A stretch of DNA of 64,000 nt from Spongiactinospora rosea (GTDB lineage Bacteria > Actinomycetota > Actinomycetes > Streptosporangiales > Streptosporangiaceae): contig NZ_QMEY01000010.1 in NCBI RefSeq assembly GCF_003315795.1, forward strand, positions 124,001 through 188,000. Reading direction: 5' to 3'. The stretch's first letter is position 1. Each line of letters opens with the position of its first letter. The notes beneath the pieces were generated by a model. The model did no database searches, had not been told where the DNA came from, and worked only from the letters and a program-made list of their open reading frames with translations. The position numbers were made by a program, and so were the translations under genes. Below, one piece after another: positions 1 to 9,146 of this stretch.

Positions 1-1
1 G

Positions 2-2893
2 GGCGCGGGCGGCGACGACGAGGCATGGGACGTCGGCGCGCTGGCCGCCCTGGACGTACCGATCCTGCAGGGGCTCTGCCTGACCTCCACCCGCCGGGCC
101 TGGGAGGACAACGACGACGGCCTGTCCCCGCTGGACGCGGCCTCGCAGGTGGCGATCCCGGAGTTCGACGGGCGGATCATCACCGTGCCGTTCTCGTTCA
201 AGGAGATCGACGAGGACGGCCTGACCGTCTACGTCGCCGACTCCGAACGGGCCGCGCGGGTGGCGGGCATCGCCGTACGGCACGGCCTGCTCCGGCACAC
301 CCCGCCCGCCGGGCGGCGGATTGTGGTCATGCTGTCGGCGTACCCCACCAAGCACTCCAGGATCGGCAACGCGGTCGGCCTGGACACCCCCAGGAGCACC
401 GTGCGGCTGCTCGCCCGGATGGCCGAGGCGGGCTACGACCTGGGCGAAAACTTCCCGGGGGTGCTTGAGCAGGACGGCGACGCGCTGATCCACGCGCTGA
501 TCGCGGCCGGTGGCCAGGACCCCGACTGGCTCACCGAGGAGCACCTGGCGGGCAACCCGGTCCGCATTCCTTCTGCTGTCTATGAGACCTGGTACCGCAC
601 GCTCCCCGGTGAACTGCGGGAGGCCATCGAGCGGCACTGGGGGCCGCCGCCCGGCGAGCTGTTCGTGCACGAAGGGGACATCGTGCTCGCCGCGCTGCGC
701 GCCGGGAACGTCGTGGTGATGGTCCAGCCGCCGCGTGGGTTCGGGGAGAACCCGATCGCCATCTACCACGACCCCGACCTGCCGCCCAGCCACCACTACC
801 TGGCCGCTTACCGGTGGCTGTCGGCGGAGTTCGGCGCGCACGCCATGGTCCATGTGGGCAAACACGGCAATCTGGAGTGGCTGCCGGGCAAGGCGGCGGG
901 CATGTCGGCGGCCTGCGGCACCGACGCGGCGATCGGCGACCTGCCGCTGGTCTACCCGTTCCTGGTGAACGACCCGGGGGAGGGCACTCAGGCCAAGCGC
1001 CGCGCGCACGCCGTACTGGTCGACCACCTGGTGCCCCCGATGGCCCGCGCGGACACCTACGGCGACATCGCCCGGCTGGAACAACTGCTGGACGAACACG
1101 CCACGATCGCCGCGATGGACCCCGCCAAGCTGCCCGCCATCCGCGCGCAGATCTGGACGCTGATCCAGGCCGCCCGGCTCGACCACGACCTCGGGCTCGA
1201 CGACCGGCCGCACGACAGCGAGTTCGACGACTTCATCCTGCACGTGGACGGCTGGCTGTGCGAGGTCAAGGACGCGCAGATCCGCGACGGCCTGCACGTA
1301 CTCGGCGAGGCACCGGCCGGGGAGCAGCGGATCGACCTGGTGCTGGCCATGCTGCGGGCCCGGCAGATGTGGTCCGGCCGGGAGAGCCTGCCCGGCCTGC
1401 GCGAGGCGCTGGGCCTGGCCGAGGACGGCACGGCCGGGCTTGCCGCCGTGGACGACGCCGAGGCCACCGCCCGCGCCCTGGTCGGCGGCATGGAGGAACG
1501 CGGCTGGCGGCCGGAGGCGGCGGCCGAGGTCGCGGCCGGGCATCCCGCCGAGGTGGCCCGCGTACTGGCCTTCGCCGCGGCCGAGGTCGTACCGCGCCTG
1601 GCCCGCACCACCGACGAGATCGGCAACGTGCTGCACGCGCTCGACGGCGGTTACGTCCCGGCGGGGCCGAGCGGTTCGCCGCTGCGCGGCCTGGTCAACG
1701 TGCTGCCGACCGGCCGCAACTTCTACTCCGTCGATCCCCGCGCGGTGCCCAGCCGGCTCGCCTGGGAGACCGGGCAGGCGATGGCGGACTCCCTGCTCGC
1801 CCGCTACCGGGCCGACACCGGCGAGTGGCCGCGTTCGGTGGGGCTCTCGGTCTGGGGGACCAGCGCGATGCGCACGGCGGGCGACGACGTGGCCGAGGTA
1901 CTGGCGCTGCTCGGTGTGCGCCCGGAATGGGATGAGGCGTCCCGCCGGGTGACCGGGCTCGTGCCGATCTCCGTCGCCGAGCTGGGCCGCCCGCGGATCG
2001 ATGTGACGGTACGGATCAGCGGGTTCTTCCGGGACGCGTTCCCGCACGTGGTGGCCATGCTGGACGACGCGGTACGGCTGGCCGCCTCCCTTGAGGAGGC
2101 GGACGAGGACAACTACGTGCGGTCCCATGTCCGGGCGAGCGGCGGGGACGAGCGCCAGGCGACCATGCGGATCTTCGGGTCGGCGCCCGGGGCGTACGGG
2201 GCCGGGCTGCTCCCGCTGATCGACAGCCGCAACTGGCGGGACGACGCCGACCTGGCCGAGGTGTACGCGGTGTGGGGCGGTTACGCGTACGGGCGTGGCC
2301 TGGAGGGCGTCGCGGCTCGGCCGCAGATGGAGGACGCCTACCGCCGGATCGCGGTGGCCGCCAAGAACGTGGACACGCGCGAACACGACATCGCCGACTC
2401 CGACGACTATTTCCAGTACCACGGGGGGATGGTCGCCACGGTACGGGCGCTGACGGGGAGGTCGCCGGTCGCGTACGTCGGGGACAGCACCCGCCCGGAC
2501 GCCGTGCGCACCCGGACTCTCTCGGAGGAAACGTCCAGGATCTTCCGGGCGCGGGTGGTCAATCCGCGCTGGGTGGCCGCGATGCGCAGGCACGGCTACA
2601 AGGGCGCGTTCGAGCTGGCCGCGACCGTGGACTACCTGTTCGGCTACGACGCCACCACGGGTGTGGTGGCCGACTGGATGTACGACAAGCTGACCGAGAC
2701 CTACGTGCTGGACCCGGAGAACCAGGAGTTCATGAGCAGGTCCAACCCGTGGGCGCTGCACGGCATCGCCGAACGCCTGCTGGAGGCCGCCGACCGGGGC
2801 ATGTGGCAGCATCCCGATCCGGAGATCCTGCGCGGGCTGCAAGAGGTCTACCTCAAGACCGAGGGCGACCTGGAGGACGACACCAGCCGGTGA
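2..2893 (+). CDS. cobN: Cobaltochelatase subunit CobN (5' truncated by window edge)
   Basis: Large subunit of the aerobic, ATP-dependent cobaltochelatase that inserts Co2+ into hydrogenobyrinic acid a,c-diamide in the cytoplasm. The frame is open from base 2, so the N-terminus lies outside the window. About 963 residues are visible, against roughly 1200 or more for full-length family members. Family signatures include the HVGKHGNLEWLPGK block near visible residue 285, 'VNVLPTGRNFYSVDP' in the middle, and the C-terminal block running from 'EHDIADSDDYFQYHGGM' to 'NPWALHGIAERL'. The gene converges on cobB: its last 46 bases overlap the cobB 3' end on the other strand. The partner ATPase/VWA subunit is encoded at 4787-6802. 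Identification is firm; only the start is unknown. Confidence 0.96.
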   Translation, partial: GAGGDDEAWDVGALAALDVPILQGLCLTSTRRAWEDNDDGLSPLDAASQVAIPEFDGRIITVPFSFKEIDEDGLTVYVADSERAARVAGIAVRHGLLRHTPPAGRRIVVMLSAYPTKHSRIGNAVGLDTPRSTVRLLARMAEAGYDLGENFPGVLEQDGDALIHALIAAGGQDPDWLTEEHLAGNPVRIPSAVYETWYRTLPGELREAIERHWGPPPGELFVHEGDIVLAALRAGNVVVMVQPPRGFGENPIAIYHDPDLPPSHHYLAAYRWLSAEFGAHAMVHVGKHGNLEWLPGKAAGMSAACGTDAAIGDLPLVYPFLVNDPGEGTQAKRRAHAVLVDHLVPPMARADTYGDIARLEQLLDEHATIAAMDPAKLPAIRAQIWTLIQAARLDHDLGLDDRPHDSEFDDFILHVDGWLCEVKDAQIRDGLHVLGEAPAGEQRIDLVLAMLRARQMWSGRESLPGLREALGLAEDGTAGLAAVDDAEATARALVGGMEERGWRPEAAAEVAAGHPAEVARVLAFAAAEVVPRLARTTDEIGNVLHALDGGYVPAGPSGSPLRGLVNVLPTGRNFYSVDPRAVPSRLAWETGQAMADSLLARYRADTGEWPRSVGLSVWGTSAMRTAGDDVAEVLALLGVRPEWDEASRRVTGLVPISVAELGRPRIDVTVRISGFFRDAFPHVVAMLDDAVRLAASLEEADEDNYVRSHVRASGGDERQATMRIFGSAPGAYGAGLLPLIDSRNWRDDADLAEVYAVWGGYAYGRGLEGVAARPQMEDAYRRIAVAAKNVDTREHDIADSDDYFQYHGGMVATVRALTGRSPVAYVGDSTRPDAVRTRTLSEETSRIFRARVVNPRWVAAMRRHGYKGAFELAATVDYLFGYDATTGVVADWMYDKLTETYVLDPENQEFMSRSNPWALHGIAERLLEAADRGMWQHPDPEILRGLQEVYLKTEGDLEDDTSR

Positions 2894-4185
2894 GCGAAGG
2901 CGGGCGCGCCCGCCCAGTGAACGTGCAGGTAGGAGGCGGTCACGCGGGCGTCGCCATAGCCGTCCGCGCCGCCGTCCCAGCGGTACAGGGGGGCGGCGGC
3001 GAGGCGTACGGCGGTGCGGTGGAACTCGTGGCCGCGTACCCGCTCTCCGGCTCTGGTCAGCGGGGAGTCGTGCAGGGCGACGGCGTCGCGGTAGCCGAGC
3101 GTCAGTTTGTCCGTCATGTGGGCCTGGGCGGGGATGCGGCCGCACATTCTCTGGCCGTCGAGGCTTTCGCAGAGGTAGAGCAGGCCGGCGCATTCGGCGG
3201 CGATCGGGCCGGGGAAGGCGGCCACCTGGGCGCGCAGCGGCTCGTTGGCGGCCAGCTCGGTCGCGTACATCTCGGGGAAACCGCCGCCGATGACCAGAGC
3301 GGCGGTGCCTTCGGGGAGCTTTTCATCGCGTAGCGGGTCGAAGGGAACGACGTCGGCGCCGGCGGCTTGCAGGAGTTCGGTGTGCTCGGTGTAGCCGAAG
3401 GTGAAGGCCGGTCCGCTTGCTATGGCGACTAGGGGCTTTTGAGATGTTTTGTGGTGTGGTGGCTCCCAGGGGGTGGCCGTCAGGGGTGGAGCCGAATGGG
3501 CCAGCGCGAGCAGCGCGGTCAGGTCGCAGGAGCGGCCGATGAGCGCGGCCAGTTCGTCCACCGCCGCGAGTGCGTCGGCGCGGCGTTCGGCGGCGGGCAC
3601 GAGTCCGAGGTGCCTTGAGGGCGTGGCCACGTCGTCGGCGCGGCGGATCGCGCCGAGCACCGGCACCCCGGCCGCGGCCATCGCCTCCCGGCACACCTGC
3701 TCGTGCCGGTCGGAACCGATCCGGTTCAGCACCACCCCGCCCACCCGGATCCGCGGGTCGAACGTGGCGAAGCCGTGTACCAGCGCCGCGACCGATCCGC
3801 TCTGCCGGGCCGCGTCCACGACCAGCACCACCGGGGCGGACAGCAGGCGGGCGACGTGCGCGGTGGAGGCGAAATCGGTCTCGCCCCGCCCGTCGAACAG
3901 GCCCATCACGCCTTCGACCACCGCTACGTCGCAGTCCGCCGCGCCGCGCAGGAAGAGGGGGGCCACCAGGTCCTCGCCGACCAGCCACGGGTCCAGGTTG
4001 CGGCCGGGGCGACCGGCGGCCAGCGCGTGGTAGCCCGGGTCGATGTAGTCCGGGCCGACCTTGTGGGGGGAGACGGTGAGGCCGCGCCCGCGCAGCGCGG
4101 CCATCAGGCCGGTGGCCACCGTGGTCTTGCCGCTGCCCGAGGCCGGGGCGGCGATGACCAGGCGGGGGATCGTCCGGGCTACCAC
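2848..4185 (-). CDS. cobB: Cobyrinate/hydrogenobyrinate a,c-diamide synthase
   Basis: Glutamine-dependent amidation of the a and c side chains of the corrin ring. The 445-residue protein has an N-terminal P-loop (APASGSGKTT, about residues 11-20) of the dethiobiotin-synthetase type. Its C-terminal class I glutamine amidotransferase domain has the nucleophilic Cys at about residue 332 in 'AAECAGLLYL', with a late 'HVHWAG' histidine region. I chose the GTG at 4185 because it yields a clean P-loop N-terminus and overlaps the end of cobO, typical of translational coupling; the same frame stays open further upstream but reads as out-of-frame cobO. It is the last gene of the riboswitch-led operon and runs tail-to-tail into cobN. 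Confidence 0.95.
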   Translation of the reverse strand: MVARTIPRLVIAAPASGSGKTTVATGLMAALRGRGLTVSPHKVGPDYIDPGYHALAAGRPGRNLDPWLVGEDLVAPLFLRGAADCDVAVVEGVMGLFDGRGETDFASTAHVARLLSAPVVLVVDAARQSGSVAALVHGFATFDPRIRVGGVVLNRIGSDRHEQVCREAMAAAGVPVLGAIRRADDVATPSRHLGLVPAAERRADALAAVDELAALIGRSCDLTALLALAHSAPPLTATPWEPPHHKTSQKPLVAIASGPAFTFGYTEHTELLQAAGADVVPFDPLRDEKLPEGTAALVIGGGFPEMYATELAANEPLRAQVAAFPGPIAAECAGLLYLCESLDGQRMCGRIPAQAHMTDKLTLGYRDAVALHDSPLTRAGERVRGHEFHRTAVRLAAAPLYRWDGGADGYGDARVTASYLHVHWAGAPAFAHRLVSSSRSPSVLR

Positions 4186-4781
4186 TCGATGCCCTTCTGG
4201 CCCTTCTGCCCGGAGTCCATGGGGTGGCGGATCTTGCCCATTTCGGTGACGAGGTCGGCGGCCTCGATCAGCTCGGCGGGGGCGTCCCGGCCGGTGATCA
4301 CGACGTGCTGGTCGCCGGGGCGTCGGGTGAGGGCGTCCAGTACGTCGGTGAGGTCCAGCCAGCCCCATTTGAGGGGGTAGGTGAACTCGTCGAGTACGTA
4401 GAAGCGGTAGGTCTGTGCTTCCAGGTCGCGTTTTATCTGGGCCCAGCCCTCGCGGGCCTGGGCGGCGTGGTCGTCCTCGGTGCCGGCGCGCTGGATCCAC
4501 GACCAGCCCTCGCCCATCTTGTGCCAGGTCACCGGGCCGCCCTCGGGGCTGTCGCCGAGTACGCGAAGGGCGCGTTCCTCGCCGATCCGCCACTTGGCGG
4601 ACTTCACGAACTGGAACACGCCGATCGGCCAGCCCTGGTTCCAGGCGCGCAGCGCCATGCCGAAGGCGGCGGTGGACTTGCCCTTGCCCGGACCGGTGTG
4701 GACGATCAGCAGCGGGCGGGTGCGGCGCTGCCTGGTGGTGAGTCCGTCGTCGGGGATGACGGCGGGCTTGCCCTGCGGCAT
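4179..4781 (-). CDS. cobO: Cob(I)yrinic acid a,c-diamide adenosyltransferase (CobA/CobO type)
   Basis: Transfers the adenosyl group of ATP to the reduced corrinoid cobalt, forming the Co-C bond. The protein is 200 residues, the usual length. The P-loop HTGPGKGKSTAAFG lies at about residues 28-41, followed by family motifs 'VFQFVKSAKW', 'YVLDEFTYPL' and 'HVVITGRDAP', and it ends in 'MGKIRHP...GIEW'. The gene starts 5 bp after the chelatase gene stops, and its stop lies inside the cobB start region, so the three genes form one tight operon under the upstream cobalamin riboswitch. Confidence 0.96.
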   Translation of the reverse strand: MPQGKPAVIPDDGLTTRQRRTRPLLIVHTGPGKGKSTAAFGMALRAWNQGWPIGVFQFVKSAKWRIGEERALRVLGDSPEGGPVTWHKMGEGWSWIQRAGTEDDHAAQAREGWAQIKRDLEAQTYRFYVLDEFTYPLKWGWLDLTDVLDALTRRPGDQHVVITGRDAPAELIEAADLVTEMGKIRHPMDSGQKGQKGIEW

Positions 4782-4786
4782 GCTAC

Positions 4787-6802
4787 TCAGCTCGCCTTTC
4801 TGGGGTGGCCTAGTTGGGACAGGGCTTCGATGGGGAGGAGGCGGGCTCGCAGGCGGGTCGCCAGGCGTACGGCGAGGCCCAGCCGTACCGGGCCGCTCTC
4901 GCAGTCCACGACCACGGTCGCGGTGCCCTTCAGGAGGTCGGCGGCGCGGTCCACGTCGTTGGCCTTTGTGGTGGCTCGGCCGTCGGTGACCAGTACCAGC
5001 AGCGGACGCCTGGCCGGGTCGCGCAGCTTCTCCACGCGCAGGACCTCGGCGGCGCGGGCCAGTCCGGCGGCGAGCGGGGTGCGCCCGCCGGTGGGCAGTG
5101 AGCGAAGCCGGGCCGCTCCCGCCTCCACGGAGGAGGTGGGGGGGAGCGCGACGGTGGCCTCCGTGCCTCTGAAGGTGATCAGGCCGATCTTGTCGCGGCG
5201 CTGGTAGGCGTCGAGGAGGAGGCTGAGCACGGCGGTCTTGACGGTGGTCATCCGGCGGCGGGCGGCCATCGAGCCGCTGGCGTCCACGACGAACAGCACC
5301 AGGTTGCCCTCCCGGCCCTCGCGTACGACCTCGCGCAGGTCGTCGGGTTTCAGGACCAGGCCGGGGCCGGTGCGTCCGCGGTCGTGCTGGTGGGGGGCGG
5401 CGGCCAGGACGGTGGCCGGAATGTGCAGGTCGCGTACCGGGCCGTTGCGCGGGCGGCGGGAACCGGTGCCGCGGCCGTGTGTGGAACGTGATCGTGAACG
5501 GCGTCCGGCTGCGCCGGCGCCGACGCCGGGGGCGGCCAGCAACGGCACCCGGTACGGCGCGGCCACTCCGGCCACCTGCTCCTGCGCTGTCGTCCCTGGA
5601 GAGCCCGCCTCCGCGTCCGGCTCTCCGGCCTCGGGCTTTTCGGGATCCGGCTTGGGTGAGCCCGCCGTCGCGGAATCGCCGCGCCCGGCCTGGTCCGGTC
5701 CTGCGTCCTGCGGGCGGCCCGGGTCCCCCCGGTCACCGTTGGGACCGCCGCCCGGTGGGTCGTCCCGCGGCCCTCCGTCCGGGTCGTCGTCGCCGGAGGT
5801 GCGGTCCAGCAGCTCGTCCAGCAGGGCCTCGTCCAGGCCCGGCGCGTCGAACGGGTCGCGCCGCCGCCGGTGCGGCAGCGACAGGCGGGCCGCCGCGCGT
5901 ACGTCCTCGACGGTCACCGCGTCCCGGCCCCGCCAGGCGGCGTGCGCGATGGCCGCGTTCGCCGTCACCAGGTCGGCCCGCAGGCCGTCCACCTCGAACC
6001 CGGCGCACACTTCGGCGATCTGGCGCAGGCGGGCGTCCGGCAGCCGTACGTCTGCGAGCCTGGCCCGGGCCGCGGCGATCCGCTCCGCCAGCGCCGACTC
6101 CTCCTCCGCCCAGCGGGCCGCGAAGCCGCGCGGGTCGGCGTCGAAGGCGAGCCTGCGGCGTACCACCTCGGCCCGCTCGCCCGGCTCGCGCGAGGCCCTG
6201 ACCTCGACGGTCAGCCCGAACCGGTCCAGGAGCTGCGGGCGCAGCTCGCCCTCCTCCGGGTTCATGGTGCCGACCAGCAGGAACCGGGCCGCGTGCCGTA
6301 CCGACACCGACTCGCGTTCGACGTAGCAGGTGCCGAGCGCCGCCGCGTCCAGGAGCAGGTCCACGAGGTGGTCGTGCAGGAGGTTCACCTCGTCCACGTA
6401 TAGGACGCCCCGGTGCGCCGCCGCCAGCAGGCCCGGCTCGAACGCCTTCACCCCCTCGGTCAGCGCCCGCTCGACGTCCAGCGAACCGGCCAGGCGGTCC
6501 TCCGACGCGCCGACCGGCAGCTCCACCAGCGCGGCCGGGCGGCGTACGCCCTCGGCCGCGGGGTCGTGCGGGCCGTCCGGGCACTCGGGGTCGGGCGCGG
6601 CCGGGTCGCAGGCGAACCGGCAGCCCGGGACCACCGCGACGGCGGGGAGCTGGGCGGCGAGGGCGCGTACGATCGTGGACTTGGCGGTGCCCTTCTCGCC
6701 GCGTACGAGGACTCCGCCGACCCGGGGGGAGACCGCGTTGAGCACCAGCGCCAGCTTCAGGTCATCGAGCCCGACCACGGCGCTGAACGGATAGGCGACC
6801 AT
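4787..6802 (-). CDS. Putative cobaltochelatase, fused AAA+ (I) and VWA (D) subunits
   Basis: Motor and scaffold subunit of a chelatase related to BchI/BchD and CobS/CobT; here it probably works with CobN. In 671 residues it has an N-terminal AAA+ domain (Walker A 'GEKGTAKST' near residue 36, Walker B 'LYVDEVNLL'), a lid region, a Pro/Asp/Gly-rich linker at about 345-420, and a C-terminal VWA domain with MIDAS motif 'DASGS' near residue 503 and 'TDGRAT' later. The I/D fusion is the actinobacterial form, often annotated as magnesium chelatase. The ATG at 6802 overlaps by one base (TGATG) the stop of a 12-codon leader ORF; the only strong Shine-Dalgarno is in front of that leader. It heads the cob operon downstream of a cobalamin riboswitch. 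Confidence 0.93.
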   Translation of the reverse strand: MVAYPFSAVVGLDDLKLALVLNAVSPRVGGVLVRGEKGTAKSTIVRALAAQLPAVAVVPGCRFACDPAAPDPECPDGPHDPAAEGVRRPAALVELPVGASEDRLAGSLDVERALTEGVKAFEPGLLAAAHRGVLYVDEVNLLHDHLVDLLLDAAALGTCYVERESVSVRHAARFLLVGTMNPEEGELRPQLLDRFGLTVEVRASREPGERAEVVRRRLAFDADPRGFAARWAEEESALAERIAAARARLADVRLPDARLRQIAEVCAGFEVDGLRADLVTANAAIAHAAWRGRDAVTVEDVRAAARLSLPHRRRRDPFDAPGLDEALLDELLDRTSGDDDPDGGPRDDPPGGGPNGDRGDPGRPQDAGPDQAGRGDSATAGSPKPDPEKPEAGEPDAEAGSPGTTAQEQVAGVAAPYRVPLLAAPGVGAGAAGRRSRSRSTHGRGTGSRRPRNGPVRDLHIPATVLAAAPHQHDRGRTGPGLVLKPDDLREVVREGREGNLVLFVVDASGSMAARRRMTTVKTAVLSLLLDAYQRRDKIGLITFRGTEATVALPPTSSVEAGAARLRSLPTGGRTPLAAGLARAAEVLRVEKLRDPARRPLLVLVTDGRATTKANDVDRAADLLKGTATVVVDCESGPVRLGLAVRLATRLRARLLPIEALSQLGHPRKAS

Positions 6803-6840
6803 CAGGTCGGGGAAATCGTGGGCGTGGTCACTGCGCGCAT
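6802..6840 (-). CDS. 12-codon leader peptide before the chelatase gene
   Basis: ATG at 6840 opens a short ORF encoding MRAVTTPTISPT. It is preceded at 6-7 nt by AAGGAGG, the best ribosome-binding site in this leader. Its TGA overlaps the chelatase ATG as TGATG, so terminating ribosomes could restart on the structural gene. It lies directly downstream of the cobalamin riboswitch. The sequence shows the ORF, its SD and the overlap; translation and coupling are inferences. Alternatively the chelatase start could be misplaced, but this ATG is out of frame with the chelatase and cannot simply be its start. Confidence 0.5.
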   Translation of the reverse strand: MRAVTTPTISPT

Positions 6841-6849
6841 GTTCGGCCT

Positions 6850-6985
6850 CCTTGGGATGACGCGTCCCGCTGACGAGGTCACGGCCACCAAGCGACCTGG
6901 CTCCCGGGATCTAGGTCCCGGATACAGTGGCGCGTCCGCACCGGCATCTCACCGGATTTCCCTTGGACGACCGTGAAATCTACCG
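6850..6985 (-). promoter_or_regulatory. Cobalamin (AdoCbl-type) riboswitch
   Basis: On the - strand the 5' UTR of the cob operon contains, in order, the core elements of the cobalamin riboswitch: GGGAAATCCGGTGAGATGCC, then GCGGACGCGCCACTGT, then GGGAGCCAGGTC (the B12-box-like GCCAGGTC at 6894-6901), and the closing segment GCGGGACGCGTCATCCC just ahead of AAGGAGG. Coenzyme B12 binding would be expected to reduce expression, here probably by hiding the ribosome-binding site, because no poly-U terminator is visible. Edges are approximate. Confidence 0.9.
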
Positions 6986-6986
6986 G

Positions 6987-7015
6987 AACGTATCCTTTCC
7001 TCCCGTTCGCGTCAA
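6987..7015 (-). promoter_or_regulatory. Candidate promoter of the riboswitch/cob operon
   Basis: On the - strand there is TTGACG (7010-7015), a 17-bp spacer, and TACGTT (6987-6992), which fits the actinobacterial housekeeping pattern TTGACN-N17-TANNNT. It sits a few bases upstream of the riboswitch, where a start site is expected. Confidence 0.55.
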
Positions 7016-7110
7016 TACACGCCACCCCCCCAACGCCCCCACCCCCGCCCCGCTAGAGGCCGGGCCGCGCATCCAATGGCCTTCGCTCCGGCAGTGCCGC
7101 GCTCCGCGTT

Positions 7111-7259
7111 CAATGGCCTTCGCTTCGCTCAGCGGTGTTCTTGGGTGCCGGGCTCCGCCCGATGTACGGCAGAGCCCAGTACACGCCGCCCCACCGTGCT
7201 CAGCGGGTCCCGTGCCCGGTGTTTCCCGTGCGTCGTGCCCGTTCGCCATACCAAGCACC
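7111..7259 (+). repeat. Dispersed ~150-bp repeat, copy A
   Basis: Begins CAATGGCCTTCGCTTCGCTC, contains the hairpin-forming GCCGGGCTCCGCCCGA and CGCCCCACCGTGC, and ends with TTTCCCGTGCGTCG...TACCAAGCACC. The same order of blocks occurs inverted at 17386-17532, with similar spacing. The stretch 7016-7755 has no gene I can support; frames open there are GC-driven and mutually overlapping. A 20-base head fragment also occurs at 7074. Confidence 0.7.
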
Positions 7260-7369
7260 AGCCGAACCGGCCCTCTCCAGCGCCCGCGCGCCGTTCGATG
7301 CCGTCTCGCCGTTACCCGCCCCTTCGGGCCGATCCCCCCGCCTCCGGCGGGGCCGCGCTCCCGCGCACC

Positions 7370-7431
7370 CAATGGCCTTCGCTCCGCTCAGCCATGTTCT
7401 CCCGTGTCGGGCTTCGCCCGACGCTTGCGCC
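7370..7431 (+). repeat. Partial copy of the dispersed repeat
   Basis: CAATGGCCTTCGCTCCGCTC followed by TGTCGGGCTTCGCCCGA, matching the head and hairpin part of the ~150-bp repeat at 7111-7259; the distal half is not recognisable. Confidence 0.6.
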
Positions 7432-7755
7432 ACCGGCAGGTTCGTATCTCGCCTTTTCCTGAGAATCTTCGACCCCACTGGTCCCGCGCCTGTTCGCCTC
7501 ACCTCGCACGAGTCGATGAACTCCGGTGTTGCGCCCCGCCGTGTACGGCGGTCGGCCAGCGTCCACCGCGAAGGATGGGACAACAGCGGGCATGCGGCTG
7601 GGACATGCACATCCTGTGGACAACGTTGCGGTCGTGCCGGTGGGAGCGTGCTGAAGTTCAGTGGCCCGTAAGCTTCTGGTGGTGAAACTGATTTTTGCGT
7701 TCTCTCGGAGAGACCATCGTCGGGAATAATCGATATTGGGCGCCGACCGCCCCTA

Positions 7756-8131
7756 CTTCTTCTGCAAGCACCGGGTGCACGGATAAACGTGCAGGTGACC
7801 GCCTCACCAGATGGCACTGAGTGCCGCGCGGATCTGAGGCATCCTGCGCGCGCTGGGACGGGCGTGCATCCTCTTCTTGGCGGACAAGGACTACCCGGGA
7901 ACCGGCAGCATGGTGGTCACGCCGTACCGGGGCAAAGGCAAGCTGGAGCGGCAGAAGCAGGCCAACCGGGCACATGCCCGTCTACGAGGTGCAGGAGAGC
8001 GGGCCAACGCCCAGCTCAAGAGCTGGGCCATCCTCTGCAGGCTCCGGTGCAGCCCCTGCAAGGCCGGTCACCTGTGCAGGGCCATCGCGGTACTCCAGAA
8101 CTACGAGACCGCCCGAGGATGAACAGATTCA
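7756..8131 (+). pseudogene. IS5-family transposase remnant (DDE type)
   Basis: The C-terminal part of an IS5/HARBI1-like transposase. Recognisable pieces, in shifting frames, are 'INVQVTASPDGT', then 'LSAARI' followed by a stop where a Trp codon is expected, then 'GILRA', then in another frame 'LFLADKDYPG' and 'VVTPYRGKGKLERQKQANR', ending 'LKSWAILCRLRC'. Compared with the usual family layout an internal piece is missing after 'SPDGT'. The 3' end, GGATGAACAGATTCACTG, resembles an IS terminus. A second remnant at 11628-11725 shares the last ~96 bp. Not functional. Confidence 0.8.
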
Positions 8132-8141
8132 CTGAGCACTT

Positions 8142-8855
8142 TTATCCTGAGTAGCGGTCTCCTTCGATGAGTGGCAGGACGAGGGTGGCCTGCACGATCG
8201 TAGTGGCGCAGTGCGGGCAACGGCGAAGCTGAGTCAGGATCTTCCAAATCTTCAAGGTGGCAACGGCGCGTTCCCCAGGCGCGGATGCGAGCGTGCGCGT
8301 GGTTGACCGAGCGCTGATGGCGTGACAGTGGCGGACGCAGCCAATGGTCTCTGAACGGCGTGCGGATGCTGCCGCCCGCGCCTTGATGTCCCTTGTCGGC
8401 GAAGGTCTTCACCCCTGCGACGGCCAGCGCGTCGACCAGACCGGTGGCGTGTGCCGCGGTCAGGTCATGCGTGGCACCGGGCAGCGTATGTGGGGCCCAT
8501 AACGAGTCGCTGGCCGGATCGGCCAGGACCTGCATGTTCACGCCGTGGTATCAGTGTTCCCGGACGAGTAGTACGGCCGTACGTCGGCTGGCCTGTCGAT
8601 CGGGATCAAATTGCCGTCCAGGACGGTATAGGCCAGTCGGCCAGCGCGTAATAGGGCAGCACGGACATCGTCGTAGAGCGTGGCGAGCAGGTCGACCGCC
8701 TTGCGGATGTAGCGCCAGGCGGTGCGGTTTTCCGTTGGCGAAGCCTGCGGCCAAACGCGTGTAGGTATCGCCATTGCACAGATGGGCCAGGACCAGCAAG
8801 GCTTGCCGACCAGGGTACGCTTGGGCAGCGGAATCGCGGCAGGGTAAGACAGCAA
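8142..8855 (-). pseudogene. IS5-family transposase, frameshifted
   Basis: Almost the whole length of an IS5-family DDE transposase can be followed on the - strand across three frames: 'MLSYPAAIPLPKRTLVGK', then 'LVLAHLCNGDTYTRLAAGF' in a second frame, 'YIRKAVDLLATLYDDVR' and 'YTVLDGNLIPIDR' back in the first. An in-frame TGA precedes 'YHGVNMQVLADP'. The second half 'LPGATHDLTAAHATGLVDAL...FADKGHQGAGG' is open until a 2-base loss near 8272, after which the end reads 'GERAVATLKIWKILTQLR...' to a TAA at 8142. It lies tail-to-tail with the + strand remnant. Inactive. Confidence 0.85.
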
Positions 8856-9146
8856 CGCTACTTTTCAGTAGCGTTATCGGCTCTTGGTTGACTGCTGTCT
8901 TACCGGGAGCCTCTGCTCATGCCAGCCAGTCCCACCGCCGCACCTACTGACCTGCACTATCAGGTTGGAAAAGCCTCAAGGCATCTCGCGGCGCGCCACC
9001 GCTTGATGTCTATATGGCAAATTTAGCAACGCGCGCGGACGTCCGGTGGGCGTCCTGCGCGGGCACCTGCTGATAGCAGGAGCACACTCCCGTATGTGAA
9101 GAATGTATAGTGAACAAATCGCCTTGTCATGCTTGTTGATCCGCAA

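Noticed and set aside
7016..7755. Several overlapping open frames on both strands
   Set aside because: They are Pro/Arg-rich, overlap the dispersed repeats and each other, and have no SD or domain support.
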